Assembly: GCA_039654915.1 (NCBI GenBank)
Contig: CM077595.1
Span: 47,027,501-47,091,500 of the forward strand
Reading direction: 5' to 3'
Source: Aquilaria yunnanensis
Taxonomy: Eukaryota; Streptophyta; Magnoliopsida; Malvales; Thymelaeaceae
DNA length: 64,000 nucleotides
Positions 37,135-47,428 of this stretch are shown here, in pieces. Position 1 is the first letter of the stretch. Each line of letters begins with the position of its first letter. Made by a program: the position numbers and the translations under genes. Under the pieces are notes generated by a model. The model saw only the letters and a program-made list of their open reading frames with translations, was not told the DNA's origin and did not search any database.

Positions 37135-38193
37135 TTCGGTCGGATTTGATCTGTATTTTTGGACCTAGGGGACAGGCATCCGTTTGCAGCCTCCTTTAGC
37201 CCGGGACCCGGACAGGTTGTGTCAGGACTGGGGCGGCTGTGGCGTGTCAGTTCGCCGTTCAGATGTGACATGTAGGGCTTGTGGGCGACATGTCAGAGGC
37301 TGCTTAAATGCTCATACCGTACTCCCGAGGTCCCCTGGGCGAGGTCGCCCTTCGGTGCGTGCACCCTCTTCGGATTCTATCCGTCCTTCGGTGCGAGCAC
37401 CTCCTTCGGGATCTATCCCATAGTTCTGGGAGTTCCCTTGATGAACACCTTCTTCGGAACTCACACCCATAGTTAGGGGATTCCCTTGTTCAGGTGTTTC
37501 TTGTTCGGGGAAGATCCTCTTCGGGGCCTCTGCTTTCGGGGAGATTCTTCCTTGCTTCAGAGAGATGGCTCTCTTACCCGAAGGCGATCAGTTTGGCCCC
37601 TCGATGGAGACGGTGTTGTCCTCGGAATTCCTGACGAGCTAACCGAAGTCTCGAGCTCATAGTGTTTGACTTCGCACCTTGCGAGGTCAGTAAAAAGATC
37701 CTCTCTTGGGTGACGTCAGACTCCTCGGCCAATATTCTGGCAGGGAGTTACTACCGAGTAGGCAATAGCCTTTGGCTATCATACCTAATGACCTCCTTCA
37801 AGTTCACTCAGTTATGAGCAACAAAGGAAAGTATCAAAGTATGTGACTCACATGTAGGGAACCTTGATGATCTTAGGTCGAACGACTACATATACCATTA
37901 TCACTATGAGAATCACTTATGACACTCATATAACGATCCATGAAGTGTTCTCATGGTCGGTCGGTCCAGTACACAAGTTCTCCAACTTGTACCCATATGT
38001 AGACTACATATCTCATATTTGTCTCCACATATGCTAGTCATTATGTATTATTGCAACCTGCTCCACAAATTATGTTTGTTGTTTTGTTTATGCGTAACTT
38101 AACAAACATAATTGTAACCCTAGAATAATGATATTCTTATGACTCAATGTGCAAAAATAAAATCATCTCATGATTGGCCTTTTGAGCACAACA

Positions 38194-38581
38194 CTAACAA
38201 TCTCCAACTTGCACTAAAAGCCAATCATCCATGTATCTAATACTGATGGACCTAGAATGGCTATCATGTTTCTGCTGAGTAAGCGGCTTTGTCAGTGGAT
38301 CAGCAATGTTGCTGTCTGTCGAAGTCCTGCATATCCTTACATCACCCCTCTCAATGATCTCCCTGATGAGATGATAGCGTCGGAGTATATGTTTGGATCG
38401 CTGGTGAGATTGAGGTTCCTTAGCTTGTGCGATTGCTCCATTGTTGTCACAATAGAGCTCTATCGGGTCGACAGTGCTTGGAACCACTCCAAGTTCAGTG
38501 ATGAACTTCTTGATCCAAACTGCCTCCTTCGTAGCATCAGACGCGGCAATGTACTCAGATTCTATTGTAGAGTCAGCTACT
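38194..38581 (-). pseudogene. copia RNase H C-terminal fragment
   Basis: About 128 residues of Ty1/copia RNase H: STIESEYIAASDATKEAVW, LYCDNNGAIAQAKEP with the catalytic Asp, and NIADPLTKPL near the end. The catalytic E and D are present. The frame ends with the codons TGT TAG, which are the first six bases of the LTR (38199-38194), so the stop codon lies in the LTR. The N-terminal part is cut at 38582 by the T3 LTR. The long open frame continuing into T3's LTR is accidental. Confidence 0.93.
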
Positions 38582-39461
38582 TGATAGCCAAACGCTATCG
38601 CCTCTATCTGGCCGAGCTCCCTGCCACAAGAATGGCCAGAAGAAGCTGGCACTTCCTGAGAAAATGTGTGATCATGCACCTCGGGAGATAGTCGAAGAGC
38701 TCCGAGCCCGGCACGCCAGGAAAACCCGAGGACACTACTTGCCCCCCAAAGGTTGTGAACCGATCGCCTTTGGAAAAGCGGCACCAGACATAGCGAGCCG
38801 AACATGATATCCCCGAAGGCGGAACTCCCTGAAACTGGGAACCCCCAAACTGAGGGCTTGTTTCCCGAAGAGGCTCTGTCCGAACTAGAGGACGACCTCA
38901 CCCAGGGACCTCGGGAGTACGGCAGGAGCATTTATGGAAGCATTTAAGGAAGCCTCTGACACGTCCTTTCACAGACGTCATAAAGTCGCCTGAATAGGCG
39001 CTCTGACATACGGACGCCATCAGAATCACATCATGGCCCATCTCAGCACGTGGCTCAGGACAATCTGCTACCAGTTATCTGTCTCCTACGCCCAGAAACT
39101 TAAGGAACATCCGACCGACCACGTGTCGTGATCTGAACGGGTTAGGCGCTCCTATAAATACCAGGAATTAATACTTGGCAGGAGGCTGGTTGGTTGGCCA
39201 AACACTGCTCCCACACTCTGAGAAAACTACCAGGCAAGACTCTTCAGCCCTTTGTGCTATTTCCTCTGCCTTTTCTCAGCCACCACTGACTTGGGCGTCG
39301 GAGGCTCCCCCCCTGGAAAAACACTCCGGGGGCCTCCTAACCCTTTGTTTCTGAGCTTTCAGGCACTCTCCTTTGGGCTATCCATTCCACCAGGCGCTCT
39401 TCCTCCCAGAAGTCTCTCCACCAGTCACCATGACTATAAACGATGAGGCCCCTGGCCATCA
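38582..39461 (+). repeat. T3 5' LTR
   Basis: It starts TGATAGCCAAACGCTATCGC and ends GGCCATCA two bases before the PBS. It is 880 bp, against 874 bp for the 3' LTR; a 6 bp loss at the CACGTG site explains the difference. Differences cluster in the first ~280 bp. Confidence 0.95.
39120..39160 (+). promoter_or_regulatory. T3 LTR promoter: CACGTG and TATAAATA
   Basis: CACGTGTCGTGATCTGAACG begins at 39120 and TATAAATA is at 39153-39160, giving a likely start near 39190. CACGTG is a G-box, and ACGTGTC is the core of ABA-response elements in plants. Confidence 0.65.
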
Positions 39462-41082
39462 TTTGGCGCCGTCTGTGGGAACCCGCTCTGAGATCGCCGT
39501 CGTTGAGACTCGGCGTTCTAAGGACAAGGGGCTCCCAAAGTCCCCGTCCGTGCCTGAGATACAACCGGCTGCTGAGCAAACACTCCCAGGGACTTCTGCG
39601 CCTGAGGAAGACCGCCCTCTGATAATCACCATGAGCTTCTTGAGGGACTTTCAGTGTTCGGTCGTGTCTGAAATGACCCAGCAGATCGACCGAAGGTGGC
39701 CACAGCAAGCACAGGCCCAGAGACCCCCCTCAACGACACGCCCTCGAGAGAAAAGCCCCAAGTCTGCACATCGCAGTTCGGGGAGTGGAGACCCTCGCGA
39801 AGAATCATCCACAGAAGATATAGCCCTCGGGAAACGGCCTGTGGGACAAACCGGGTCCAAGCGACCGAGAGTCTCACAGCGAAGCAGTTCGTCGCCTGAG
39901 CCGAGGTCCTTGTCCCCTCAACGCCGAACTCGCCCCCCGAAGAGGCGCTGGCGATCCCCATTCCCTGAAGAAGGCCCTAGCGCCGCAGTGTTGATTGAGA
40001 GGATACTAACACGGCTGGACAGAGTGGAGAAACAAGTGGCCAGAAAACCCGTTTGGGCCAGACTCTCGGGAACATGCTGCGAAGATGACTCGCCATTTAT
40101 TCAGGCCGTTGTTGAGGCAGCCATGCCAGGTGACTTCAGAGTACCTCGGTTGGAGATTTATGATGGCCGTACTGATCCACAGGCCCATCTGACGAAGTAC
40201 AGACGCAGCACGATAATACACGGTGCTGATGACGCTACCATGTGCAAGTGCTTCGAAGTCACCCTCACAGGGCCAGCCACGGCATGGTACAATTCCTTGC
40301 CTTCAGGAACCATCACTGAGTTCCAGGAGTTGTCAACGGCCTTCACGCAGCAATTCATTGGGAGCAGACCTACGGCGAAGATGCCTGTGTAGATGTTCGA
40401 CATAGAGCAGAGGAAAGGAGAAACCATCCGAGACTATGTCGAAAGATTCAACAGGGAAGCTCTGAGCGTCCCAGACTTCAGACCCGAAATCCGCATTCTT
40501 CCCATGACACGAGGTCTTCGGCGAGACTCACAGCTGTTCTACGAGTTCTCAAAGGACCCCTCGGAGACCCTCGGAGAATTTTACCGAAGATCAGAACAGC
40601 ACATGACCGCCGAAGAACTAAGAATGGCTGGGCCGAAGTCTGACCACCACCGCCCCGAAGAGTCCAGTCAACAAGCTCGGCATCCTACCGAATACGCAGG
40701 ACGACCTCGGAGGATGCGAGGAAAGAAACCTCAAAGTTTCACACCATTGAGCACTTCACGGACCAACATTCTCATGGAGCTGGAAAGGCAAGGGACACAG
40801 ATTCGGCGACCAAGGGCCATGACCGCCGATAATAAGAAGAATGCAAAGAAGTTCTGCCAGTTTCATCGCGACCACGGTCATGACACCGAAGACTGCTTCC
40901 AGCTGAAGAAGTACATAGAGTCGCTGATAAAAAATGGCCAACTTCAGAAATACCTGAGGATGCCATCCCCGAAAGGCAGAAAAATGGAGGAAGAAAGGGC
41001 CGAAGATGAGGACTATGACTCCGACAAGCGGAGAAATAGAAGTCCAAAAAAGCGCCCTCCACCTCCAGCAGGGGTTATCTAA
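39430..41082 (+). pseudogene. T3 gag
   Basis: It starts at ATG 39430 within the LTR (MTINDEAPGHHLAPSVGT). Order: Ser/Pro/Arg-rich N-terminal part, MSFLRDFQCSVVSEMTQQ, capsid (DFRVPRLEIYDGRTDPQAHL, TAWYNSLPSG, QQFIGSRP, REALSVPDFRPEIRI), zinc-knuckle variant CQFHRDHGHDTEDC, acidic tail. A TAG at 40390-40392 (a Gln codon in relatives) interrupts the capsid. A TAA at 41080-41082 (again Gln) stops it before protease, followed by a 28 bp tandem duplication. Otherwise the frame is clean. Confidence 0.93.
39464..39483 (+). other. T3 primer-binding site
   Basis: It reads TGGCGCCGTCTGTGGGAACC, two bases after the LTR end. It is in frame with gag and codes for the residues around LAPSVGT. Confidence 0.88.
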
Positions 41083-41118
41083 ACCATCACCTCCAGCAGG
41101 GGTTATCTAAACCATCAC
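41063..41118 (+). repeat. 28 bp direct tandem duplication in T3 gag-protease linker
   Basis: Two identical 28 bp units (41063-41090 and 41091-41118), each containing CAGGGGTTATCTAAACC, so the nonsense TAA is present twice. The extra unit also shifts the frame. Other copies have one unit. Confidence 0.95.
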
Positions 41119-41170
41119 CACGGGGCTCCCATTCTCGGAAAGAAAGCGGAAAGCCAGAGAAATTGCAGTC

Positions 41171-42776
41171 ATGGAGTATCAAAGTCCATCAAAGAAGCTG
41201 GCTCGCCAAGGTGGCTCCACCGTCGTCTTCCCCCACAACGATCCGCTAATGATTATGGCGAGAGTAGGGGACTGGGACGTCGAAAGAGTGTTGCTTGATG
41301 ATGGCTCAAATGCTGACGTCCTATTCTTGCACCTGCTTGGGCATCTCCAGCAGCGAACTGAAGCCTGTCACCACGCCCACTTTTGGGGTTGGGCCATCCA
41401 AACTCCCCGTCCTCGGATGGATTGACCTCCGGCTGATGTTGAAAGGGACTTCGGTGAACGGAGTAGCTGAGTTGTACGCCTCCACAATGGCGAGATTCAT
41501 CGTCGTGAACGTCCCGTCCTCGTACAACGCCATCCTTGGAAGGCAGACAATGGAGAAGCTGCATATTCGCCCTGGTGTGAAGTACTTGACTGTCACATTC
41601 GCCACCAAGGATGGAGATGCAGAGGTATTCATAGACCAAGCCGAGGTAAGAAAGGTGTTTGTAAAAGCACGAAAAGCTCCGGCAAGCAACCTCACGCAAA
41701 CGATGGAGGCAAGGGCACCAGAAAAAGGCAAAGAAGAAGATCTCGCCAAAACAGAAATGGAAGCAATAGAGCTTGTCCCAGGTCAATCTACCCGAATAGG
41801 GAAGAGCTTGGCCGAAGGTGACAAGGAAAATCTTGTATCCTTTCTGCTGGAAAATAAAGATCTGTTTGCCTACTCGCCAAAAGATATGCCGGGGGTGAAC
41901 CTTGGCATAATACAGCATAGCCTCAAAGTAAGTTTGTCAAAACCGAAGTCCAGCGTCTCCTAGATCCTGAAGTCATCAGGGAGGTCAAGTACCCTGAGAG
42001 GTTAAGCAACGTGGTCATCGCCACAAAAGAAGGTAGCAGCAAACTCCGGATGTGCATCAACTTCAGATGCTTGCCCGAAAGACTCATACCCTCTTCCGCC
42101 AATAAATCAACTGGTAGATTCAACTGCTGAATATGGGCTCCTAAGTTTCCTAGACGCCTTCAGTGGCTACCATCAGATAAGGATGGACCCCGAAGATGAA
42201 GAGAAGACTGCCTTCATCACCGAGGGAGGAACATACTGCTATATCAGGATGCCATTCGGGCTAAAAAATGCAGGAGCCACCTACCAGAGGCTGATGAACA
42301 AGGTCTTCAAAGACCAAATGGGGAGAAGCATGGAGTTGTATGTTGATGATATGATAATCAAGAGCAAGCTGCCTGGCTACCACGTTGCAGATTTAGAGGA
42401 AACCTTCCAAAAGCTCAGAGCCTTCGGGAACCGCCTTAATCCTGAGAAGTGCATCTTCGGGATGACCTCAGGAAAATTCCTTAGGTACATGGTATCCGAA
42501 AGAGGCATCGACGCTAACCCCTAGAAGATTAAGGCTCTGCTTGAGCCCCGAACTCCTGCCACAGTCAAAGATGTGCAGAGACTCACCGGAAGAATAACCT
42601 CTCTGAGCAGGTTTATTTCCAGGTACGGAGATAGGTGTAGACCTTTCTTCAAAATCCTCACAAAGGCAACAAAAATGGAAGGCGACCTCGGAATAAATGA
42701 TCATCCTTGGGATGAAGATTGCCAAAAGGCCTGGGAAGAACTCAAATTCTACCTGGCCAGCCTGCCAACTCTGTGA
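41171..42776 (+). pseudogene. T3 protease and reverse transcriptase
   Basis: Protease: VLLDDGSNADVLF (near 41284), frameshift near 41340, then FGVGPSKLPVLGWIDL and SSYNAILGRQT. A deletion of about 60-70 bp near 41930 removes the start of RT. RT proper: FLDAFSGYHQIRMDPEDEEK, MPFGLKNAGATYQRL, intact active site YVDDMIIKSK (about 42338), NPEKCIFG. A TAG at 42522-42524 follows (Lys in relatives). The thumb/connection part continues to SLPTL at 42776, where a solo LTR begins 19 bases later. Not functional as it stands. Confidence 0.92.
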
Positions 42777-43824
42777 CAACCTCGGGAGGGAGAGTGTTAC
42801 GGCCCTTCTAAAGGGAGGTAAGGACTTTAGAATTTAGTGTAGAAGTTTAATTTAAGTTTGCCTAGCAAGAATTAAGAAGTTTGCCAAAGTTCACTAAGTT
42901 CCGACAAGAATAAAGCTCTGAACTAAGTTCAGGGGCAAAATGGTAATTTTGCACCCTGAGTGGCCGGGACGAGTCCCGAGTGTTTTAAAATGAATTTTTA
43001 GAACTTAACTTTTAACCTTAACTCAAACTCAACAAATAGACAAGGATTTAATCAAGAACTGTTAAGTTACAAAGATGGGGGACCTAATTGCACTTAACTT
43101 GAAACCTTGGTGATCTTGGTTGCTAAGTGAGGGTTTAAGAAGAGAAAGAGGGGGAGAAGCTGCCATTAACACGTTCTTAAGCTTCCCTCACTCATTTCTC
43201 TCTCAAATTGAACTTGGAATCAAGTGATCTTGGTGCCAAAAGGTGCAATTAAGGGTGTATAAGCTTGGAGAAGTGATTTTCAAGCTTAAATCCATGTTTT
43301 TGAAGCTTGAAAGGGCGTTTTTCTCCATCCCCTGTTTTTGAACGAGGTATGATTCATGTTCTTGATTGAATTCGTGTTATTTGATTGATTGGAAGCTTGG
43401 GTTTTGGTTGAAAAATGTGTTTTTGGTGTTTTAGAGCTTTGTTTTGGTATGGTTTTGTGTAGAACTTTGGAAGCTTGTTTGGAAGAGGAAGGGTTCGAAT
43501 TCTTGCTTGTTCTTGGTGTTAAGGTAAGGGAGAAAGTGTTTTTAAGTTGTTGGATTGCTTTTGGATTGAAATGGATTGAGAAAGTTGAGTAATTTTTGGG
43601 TATGGTGTGAAGAAACGTTTTGGGAATTATGATGGACTAGCTAAATTCGAAGGGTTGGTTTGATGCTTCTAATGCATCATAGTTTGGCTTTGATAGTTGG
43701 TTTTGTTCCTTGCAACATGTACTTCATGTGTATGAAATTTGGTAACTTTTGATGCATGTTTGCTATATGTATTTGGTTGCCAAAGTTCGTAGCAGCAAAC
43801 GGCCAAATTCTGCATTTTCGCAGA

Positions 43825-43952
43825 ATTGGCGACGCGGCGCCAATTCGCCCGACGATTGGCGACGCGTCGCCAATTCATTTTTCAAGTCACAGAACGTTTG
43901 TTCGTCGGCGACGCGTCGCCAATTCTTTTTGCCTTTGGCGACGCGGCGCCAA
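43825..43952. repeat. four CpG-rich palindromes in the solo LTR
   Basis: A perfect 20 bp palindrome ATTGGCGACGCGTCGCCAAT is at 43855-43874. Near-identical units are at 43825-43844 (one change), 43907-43920 (14 bp core) and 43935-43952. The surrounding LTR is AT-rich. Confidence 0.92.
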
Positions 43953-44378
43953 CACAAGAAAATGGGGGGTTTGACTTTTTGCTGCGTTGACCCGACCGAG
44001 ACTACGGAAGGCTCGGAACGTGCCTAAGGGTCCGAGGATCCCGATGGTACTCCGAAACTTCCGAAAGTCCCACCGGAAGTATGAGTTTTCTTGAACTGTT
44101 TGAGGTAAGTAAGTTGCTTAGGCAACAAGTAAGGAAACAAATGTTGCAATTGAACTTAATTAGCTATCAATAGCTCAGGTGAGAGGTTTAGAACCCTCGT
44201 CGGCCTAGCCGTGCCGGAGCCACGAGGCCACGAGGAGAAACCTTGTTCATCTAGTTTACATCAAAGAGGCCCTGCGGCCTAGTCTACAAGTCCCATCATA
44301 AATTCCCCTGCATAACAATTAGGTGAGAGGTTCTATGTTTGAATAAGGCTTGCTAAGGTTCGCCCTTGAGCCATATGA

Positions 44379-44482
44379 TAGGTTGCTAAGTGATAGCGCT
44401 TGGCCTATATGTCAGGTTGCTAAGTGATTGCGCTTGGCCTGTATATGTGTCAGGTTGCTAAGTGATTGCACTTGGCCTGATA
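44379..44482 (+). repeat. three-copy 34-38 bp tandem repeat in the solo LTR
   Basis: Units starting at 44379, 44413 and 44451 share AGGTTGCTAAGTGAT followed by GC(A/G)CTTGGCCT. Confidence 0.85.
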
Positions 44483-45311
44483 CAGAGGACTACTTGAGGA
44501 GAGGTCTACCGACCTAGTTTATATATATATGACTAGTACCCTCATGCTGTGTGAGCTCGCAGCCAGAGTCCTAGCTTCTTCTTGCAGGTACATCGAAGAC
44601 CCTTACTGAGAATGTTGAATTCTCACTCCCTGTTTGTTATGCAGAGTCTGGAGTAGCAGGACCGGATAATCACTGAGGATTATCACGGTAGTACCTTTTT
44701 GTCTGTAAAGGTACGGTAGTTGAGAAACTTTAAGTTTCTAGCCTGCTTAAGTGATTAGTTGGTCTGTTGGTCAGGCTGTGGTACTAACTTGTTTCCTCCT
44801 TTGGCTGCAGAGCCTAGTAGCACTTGGCACAGGACTTGTGAGACTCGCCACTGGGACAGGAGTCCAAAGTGGGAGCTAGGGTAAAAGATCTCAGCAAAGT
44901 CTTGTATTTTGATACAGTACTCTATTTTGCCTCCAGTATTTATGTTATAAAGAGTCCTTGACTCAGGGGATTGTTCTCTGGGTGAGAGCATTAGTTACTT
45001 ATGTATAAATGCTTTCACGAGCGGTGTATGTGTAGTTAATCACTCAAAGGTTGATTTTGCTATGCTTTGGCATTTTGTATTTATTTATATAGAATTTTAC
45101 CTAGCCGGCTAAATGTCTAAATGATTAAATGTTTTATGGTTTTAATAAACCAAGTCAAAGCATAAGTGCATACATATTGCATTTCTAGGTTAATCAACTA
45201 GTAGCATTGGATTTAATCCACACACATAACCAGCTAGCCAATTACAATCCACCGTGAGACAAACGCTCACAGGGTATCCCGGGCAGGGGCACGGGGGATC
45301 GTGTCAGAGAG

Positions 45312-45970
45312 CCCCTCGTACTGTACCTCGCTGTCACAGAAAAAGTTGTGAGCTCGGTCCGCGTGAAGGAAGAAGGGTCAAAGCAATGGCCGGTCTACTA
45401 TGTCAGCAAGTCCCTGCATGGCGCCGAAGTCAGGTACCCCTTGCTTCAAAAAGCTATATATGCCTTAGTGCTTGCAGGGAGAAGGCTGCGGCCATACTTT
45501 CAGGCTCACCGCATCATCGTCCGAAGTAGTCTACCGCTACGGGATGTTATGAAAAAAGTTGGCCATTCGGGAAGGCTCTCCCAGTGGTGCATAGAGCGGG
45601 GCGAACACGAAAACACGTATGAGCCTCGGAAGGCCATAAAAGCCCAAGCCTTGGTAGATTTTATCGCCGAAATACCCACCGCTGAGGAGAGCCACTCGGA
45701 TCCAAAAGAGCGTGAGCCAGAATGGACCTTGCACGTAGACGGAGCCTCGGGGTCCGAACACCAGGGAGCTGGAATAATTATCAGGGGCCCCGAAGGCTTG
45801 GAGAAAGATTGGCGTGAGAAACTTAAAGGCTCACAGCGATTCCCAGCTGGTAGTTCGGCAGTCGGCAGGAGATTATGGGGCGAAGGACCCAATTTTGGCA
45901 AAATACCATGAGCTAGTAGCAAAGCTCATCCAAGAGTTTGACGCCGTACGGATCGAAAACGTACCTCGGC
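45312..45970 (+). pseudogene. T3 RNase H and second RNase H domain
   Basis: After the solo LTR the connection resumes, then RNase H (YYVSKSLHGAEVRYPLLQKA, YEPRKAIKAQALVDFIAE) and the start of a second RNase H domain (WTLHVDGASGSEHQGAG, near 45720). Compared with T2, about 100 bp are deleted near 45803. This removes the NNMAEYEAL block that carries a catalytic Glu and shifts the frame. The remainder (LKAHSDSQLVVRQ) ends at VPRRNN with another small frameshift. A second, archaeal-type RNase H is a known mark of the Tat lineage. Confidence 0.88.
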
Positions 45971-47221
45971 GGAATAACAGAGGCAGATTGCTGGGCGAAG
46001 TCAAAAACATATACCGAGGTGCTAGACCATCCGAGCATCTCAGTGCTGAGCATGACGTCCTCTGGAACAGGGTGGAAAGACCCAATAAAAAGATACCTCG
46101 CAGAGAATTTGCTCCCCGAAGACCCTGGCGATGCTGCAAGACTGCGAAGACGCTCCGGAAGATTCTTCCGGATTGGCGAAGAGTTATATCGGCAGGAATA
46201 TGCGAATCCGCTGCAAACATGTGTGGATGAAAAGGATACTGAAATGGTCCTTGAAGAAGTTCACGAAGGCATGTGTGGTTCATACATTGGAACTGATGCC
46301 CTGGCAGCAGTGATACTCCGCCAAGGATACTTCTGGCCTACCCCGAGAAAGGACGCAAGACAGTTTCTCCGGAAATGTGGTAGCTGCCAGAGACACGCGA
46401 AAATCCAGAGGACACCCTCGGAAATGGTAACTTCGGCAGACTATCCTTGGCCCTTCGCAGTCTGGGGTATAGACCTTATTGGGCCACTCCCCACAGCTCC
46501 CGGAGGCGTGAAATTCTGCGTTGTAACAGTGGACTATTTCTCAAAGTGGGTGGAGGCAGAACCACTAGCAACTATCTCGGCAAAAGAAGTACAGAAGTTC
46601 CTATGGAAGAACATCATATGCAGATTTGGCATACCGAGGGTACTAGTAGCTGATAATGGATCCCAGTTCACAGACAAAGGTTTCCAAGAATTCATCAGCG
46701 ACCTCGGAATAAAGATGCACTTCGCCCCAGTAGCTCACCCCCAAAGCAACGGGCAGGTGGAAGTATCGAACAGGACCATAAAAGATGGCCTGAAAAAGAG
46801 ACTAGGGGAAGCCAAAGGGAAATGGCCAGGAGAACTCCAAAGTGTATTATGGAGCTACCGAACGACGCCCCGAATAGCCACAGGGGAGACTCCTTTCTCA
46901 CTCGTCTTCGGAACAGAGGCCATTATCCCACTAGAGGTAGTTCAACCTTCAGTACGGGTGCAAGTATTTGATGATGGTGGTAATGACCTCGGCCTGAGAA
47001 CCAATCTCGATCTTATGGCCGAACACAGAGAAATGGTTGAGCTGAGAAGAAAAGCTTTTCAGCAAAGAGTGACCGCAGCTGTAAACTTACGGGCCAGGCC
47101 AAAAGAAACCAAGAAGGGAGACCTTGTTCTCCGAAAGGCCGGCTTCGCACCCCGAAGGCCATCCCATGGCGTACTTCGCGCAAACTGGGAAGGACCCTAT
47201 CTGGTTCTCGACGAAGTATGA
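45938..47221 (+). CDS. T3 integrase open frame
   Basis: 427 residues, open. Zinc finger: His of VHEG (residue 109), then CGSY where relatives have CGSH, and CGSC (Cys 147, 150), so one His ligand is replaced by Tyr. Core: Asp179 (WGIDLIGPLP), Asp239 (VADNGSQF) and Glu275 (NGQVEVSNR), with 35 residues between the last two as in retroviral-type integrases. C-terminus: KGDLVLRKAGF and LRANWEGPYLVLDEV. It is ended by TGA at 47219-47221; the same frame then reads on to HSDALKKFYA and TAA at 47307, so the TGA is probably a nonsense change. The ATG at 45938 is only the first in the frame; in the living element this was part of the polyprotein. Confidence 0.88.
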   Translation: MTPYGSKTYLGGITEADCWAKSKTYTEVLDHPSISVLSMTSSGTGWKDPIKRYLAENLLPEDPGDAARLRRRSGRFFRIGEELYRQEYANPLQTCVDEKDTEMVLEEVHEGMCGSYIGTDALAAVILRQGYFWPTPRKDARQFLRKCGSCQRHAKIQRTPSEMVTSADYPWPFAVWGIDLIGPLPTAPGGVKFCVVTVDYFSKWVEAEPLATISAKEVQKFLWKNIICRFGIPRVLVADNGSQFTDKGFQEFISDLGIKMHFAPVAHPQSNGQVEVSNRTIKDGLKKRLGEAKGKWPGELQSVLWSYRTTPRIATGETPFSLVFGTEAIIPLEVVQPSVRVQVFDDGGNDLGLRTNLDLMAEHREMVELRRKAFQQRVTAAVNLRARPKETKKGDLVLRKAGFAPRRPSHGVLRANWEGPYLVLDEV

Positions 47222-47428
47222 AAAGGCATGTACAAGCTTGGCGACGCCGAAGGCGTAGAATTGAAGAACACTTGGCACTCAGACGCCTTGAAAAAATTCT
47301 ACGCTTAAGGTTGAGCGGAGGAGTTATGTTGTACAGAATGGCCTTGAGAAAAATTCTTAAGTGTACAGAAATTATGCAAAACAGAATTCCGCAAAGGTGC
47401 TCGCCATGATAAAGCGTAGATATGACTA

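Larger units (their letters stand above)
30940..37781 (-). mobile_element. truncated Tat element T4
   Basis: It contains a 5' LTR (37781-33307, interrupted), PBS, an open gag-protease and a short pol stub to 30940. The 3' four fifths of pol, the antisense gene and the 3' LTR are absent. The left break shares TTTGTC with the copia LTR it joins, suggesting end-joining at a short match. Confidence 0.85.
33307..37781 (-). repeat. T4 5' LTR, split by a chromovirus solo LTR
   Basis: The minus-strand start is TGATAGCCAAAGGCTATTGC at 37781. The pieces 36967-37781 and 33307-33463 join across the insertion in the family block GGGAGGACCC/TCCGACGCCCAAGTCAG. Confidence 0.88.
30238..38581 (-). mobile_element. 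truncated copia element, 3' LTR split by T4
   Basis: Read minus: an RNase H end (38581-38200), then the 3' LTR beginning TGTTAGTGTTGTG at 38199 and running to 37782, interrupted by Tat element T4, resuming at 30939 and ending at 30238 (reverse of TGTTGGG). About 245 bp of LTR middle are missing at the T4 site. The left flank GTATA (30233-30237) should be the target duplication. Everything upstream of the RNase H tail is replaced by T3. Confidence 0.83.
42795..45306 (+). mobile_element. chromovirus solo LTR in T3, TSD GAGAG
   Basis: GAGAG flanks it at 42790-42794 and 45307-45311. It begins TGTTACGGCCC and ends CGTGTCA. It is 2512 bp with no internal region. Its last kilobase parallels 1-1022. 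It contains the CpG-rich palindromes at 43825-43952 and a short tandem repeat at 44379-44482. It interrupts T3 between RT and RNase H. Confidence 0.95.

Noticed and set aside
38582..38931. Extension of the copia RNase H frame to a 245-codon protein
   Set aside because: The N-terminal part is reverse T3 LTR sequence; the fusion is created by the junction at 38582.
43749..44027. Frames with repeated WRRVAN-like residues on both strands
   Set aside because: They are translations of the CpG-rich palindromes in a non-coding solo LTR.
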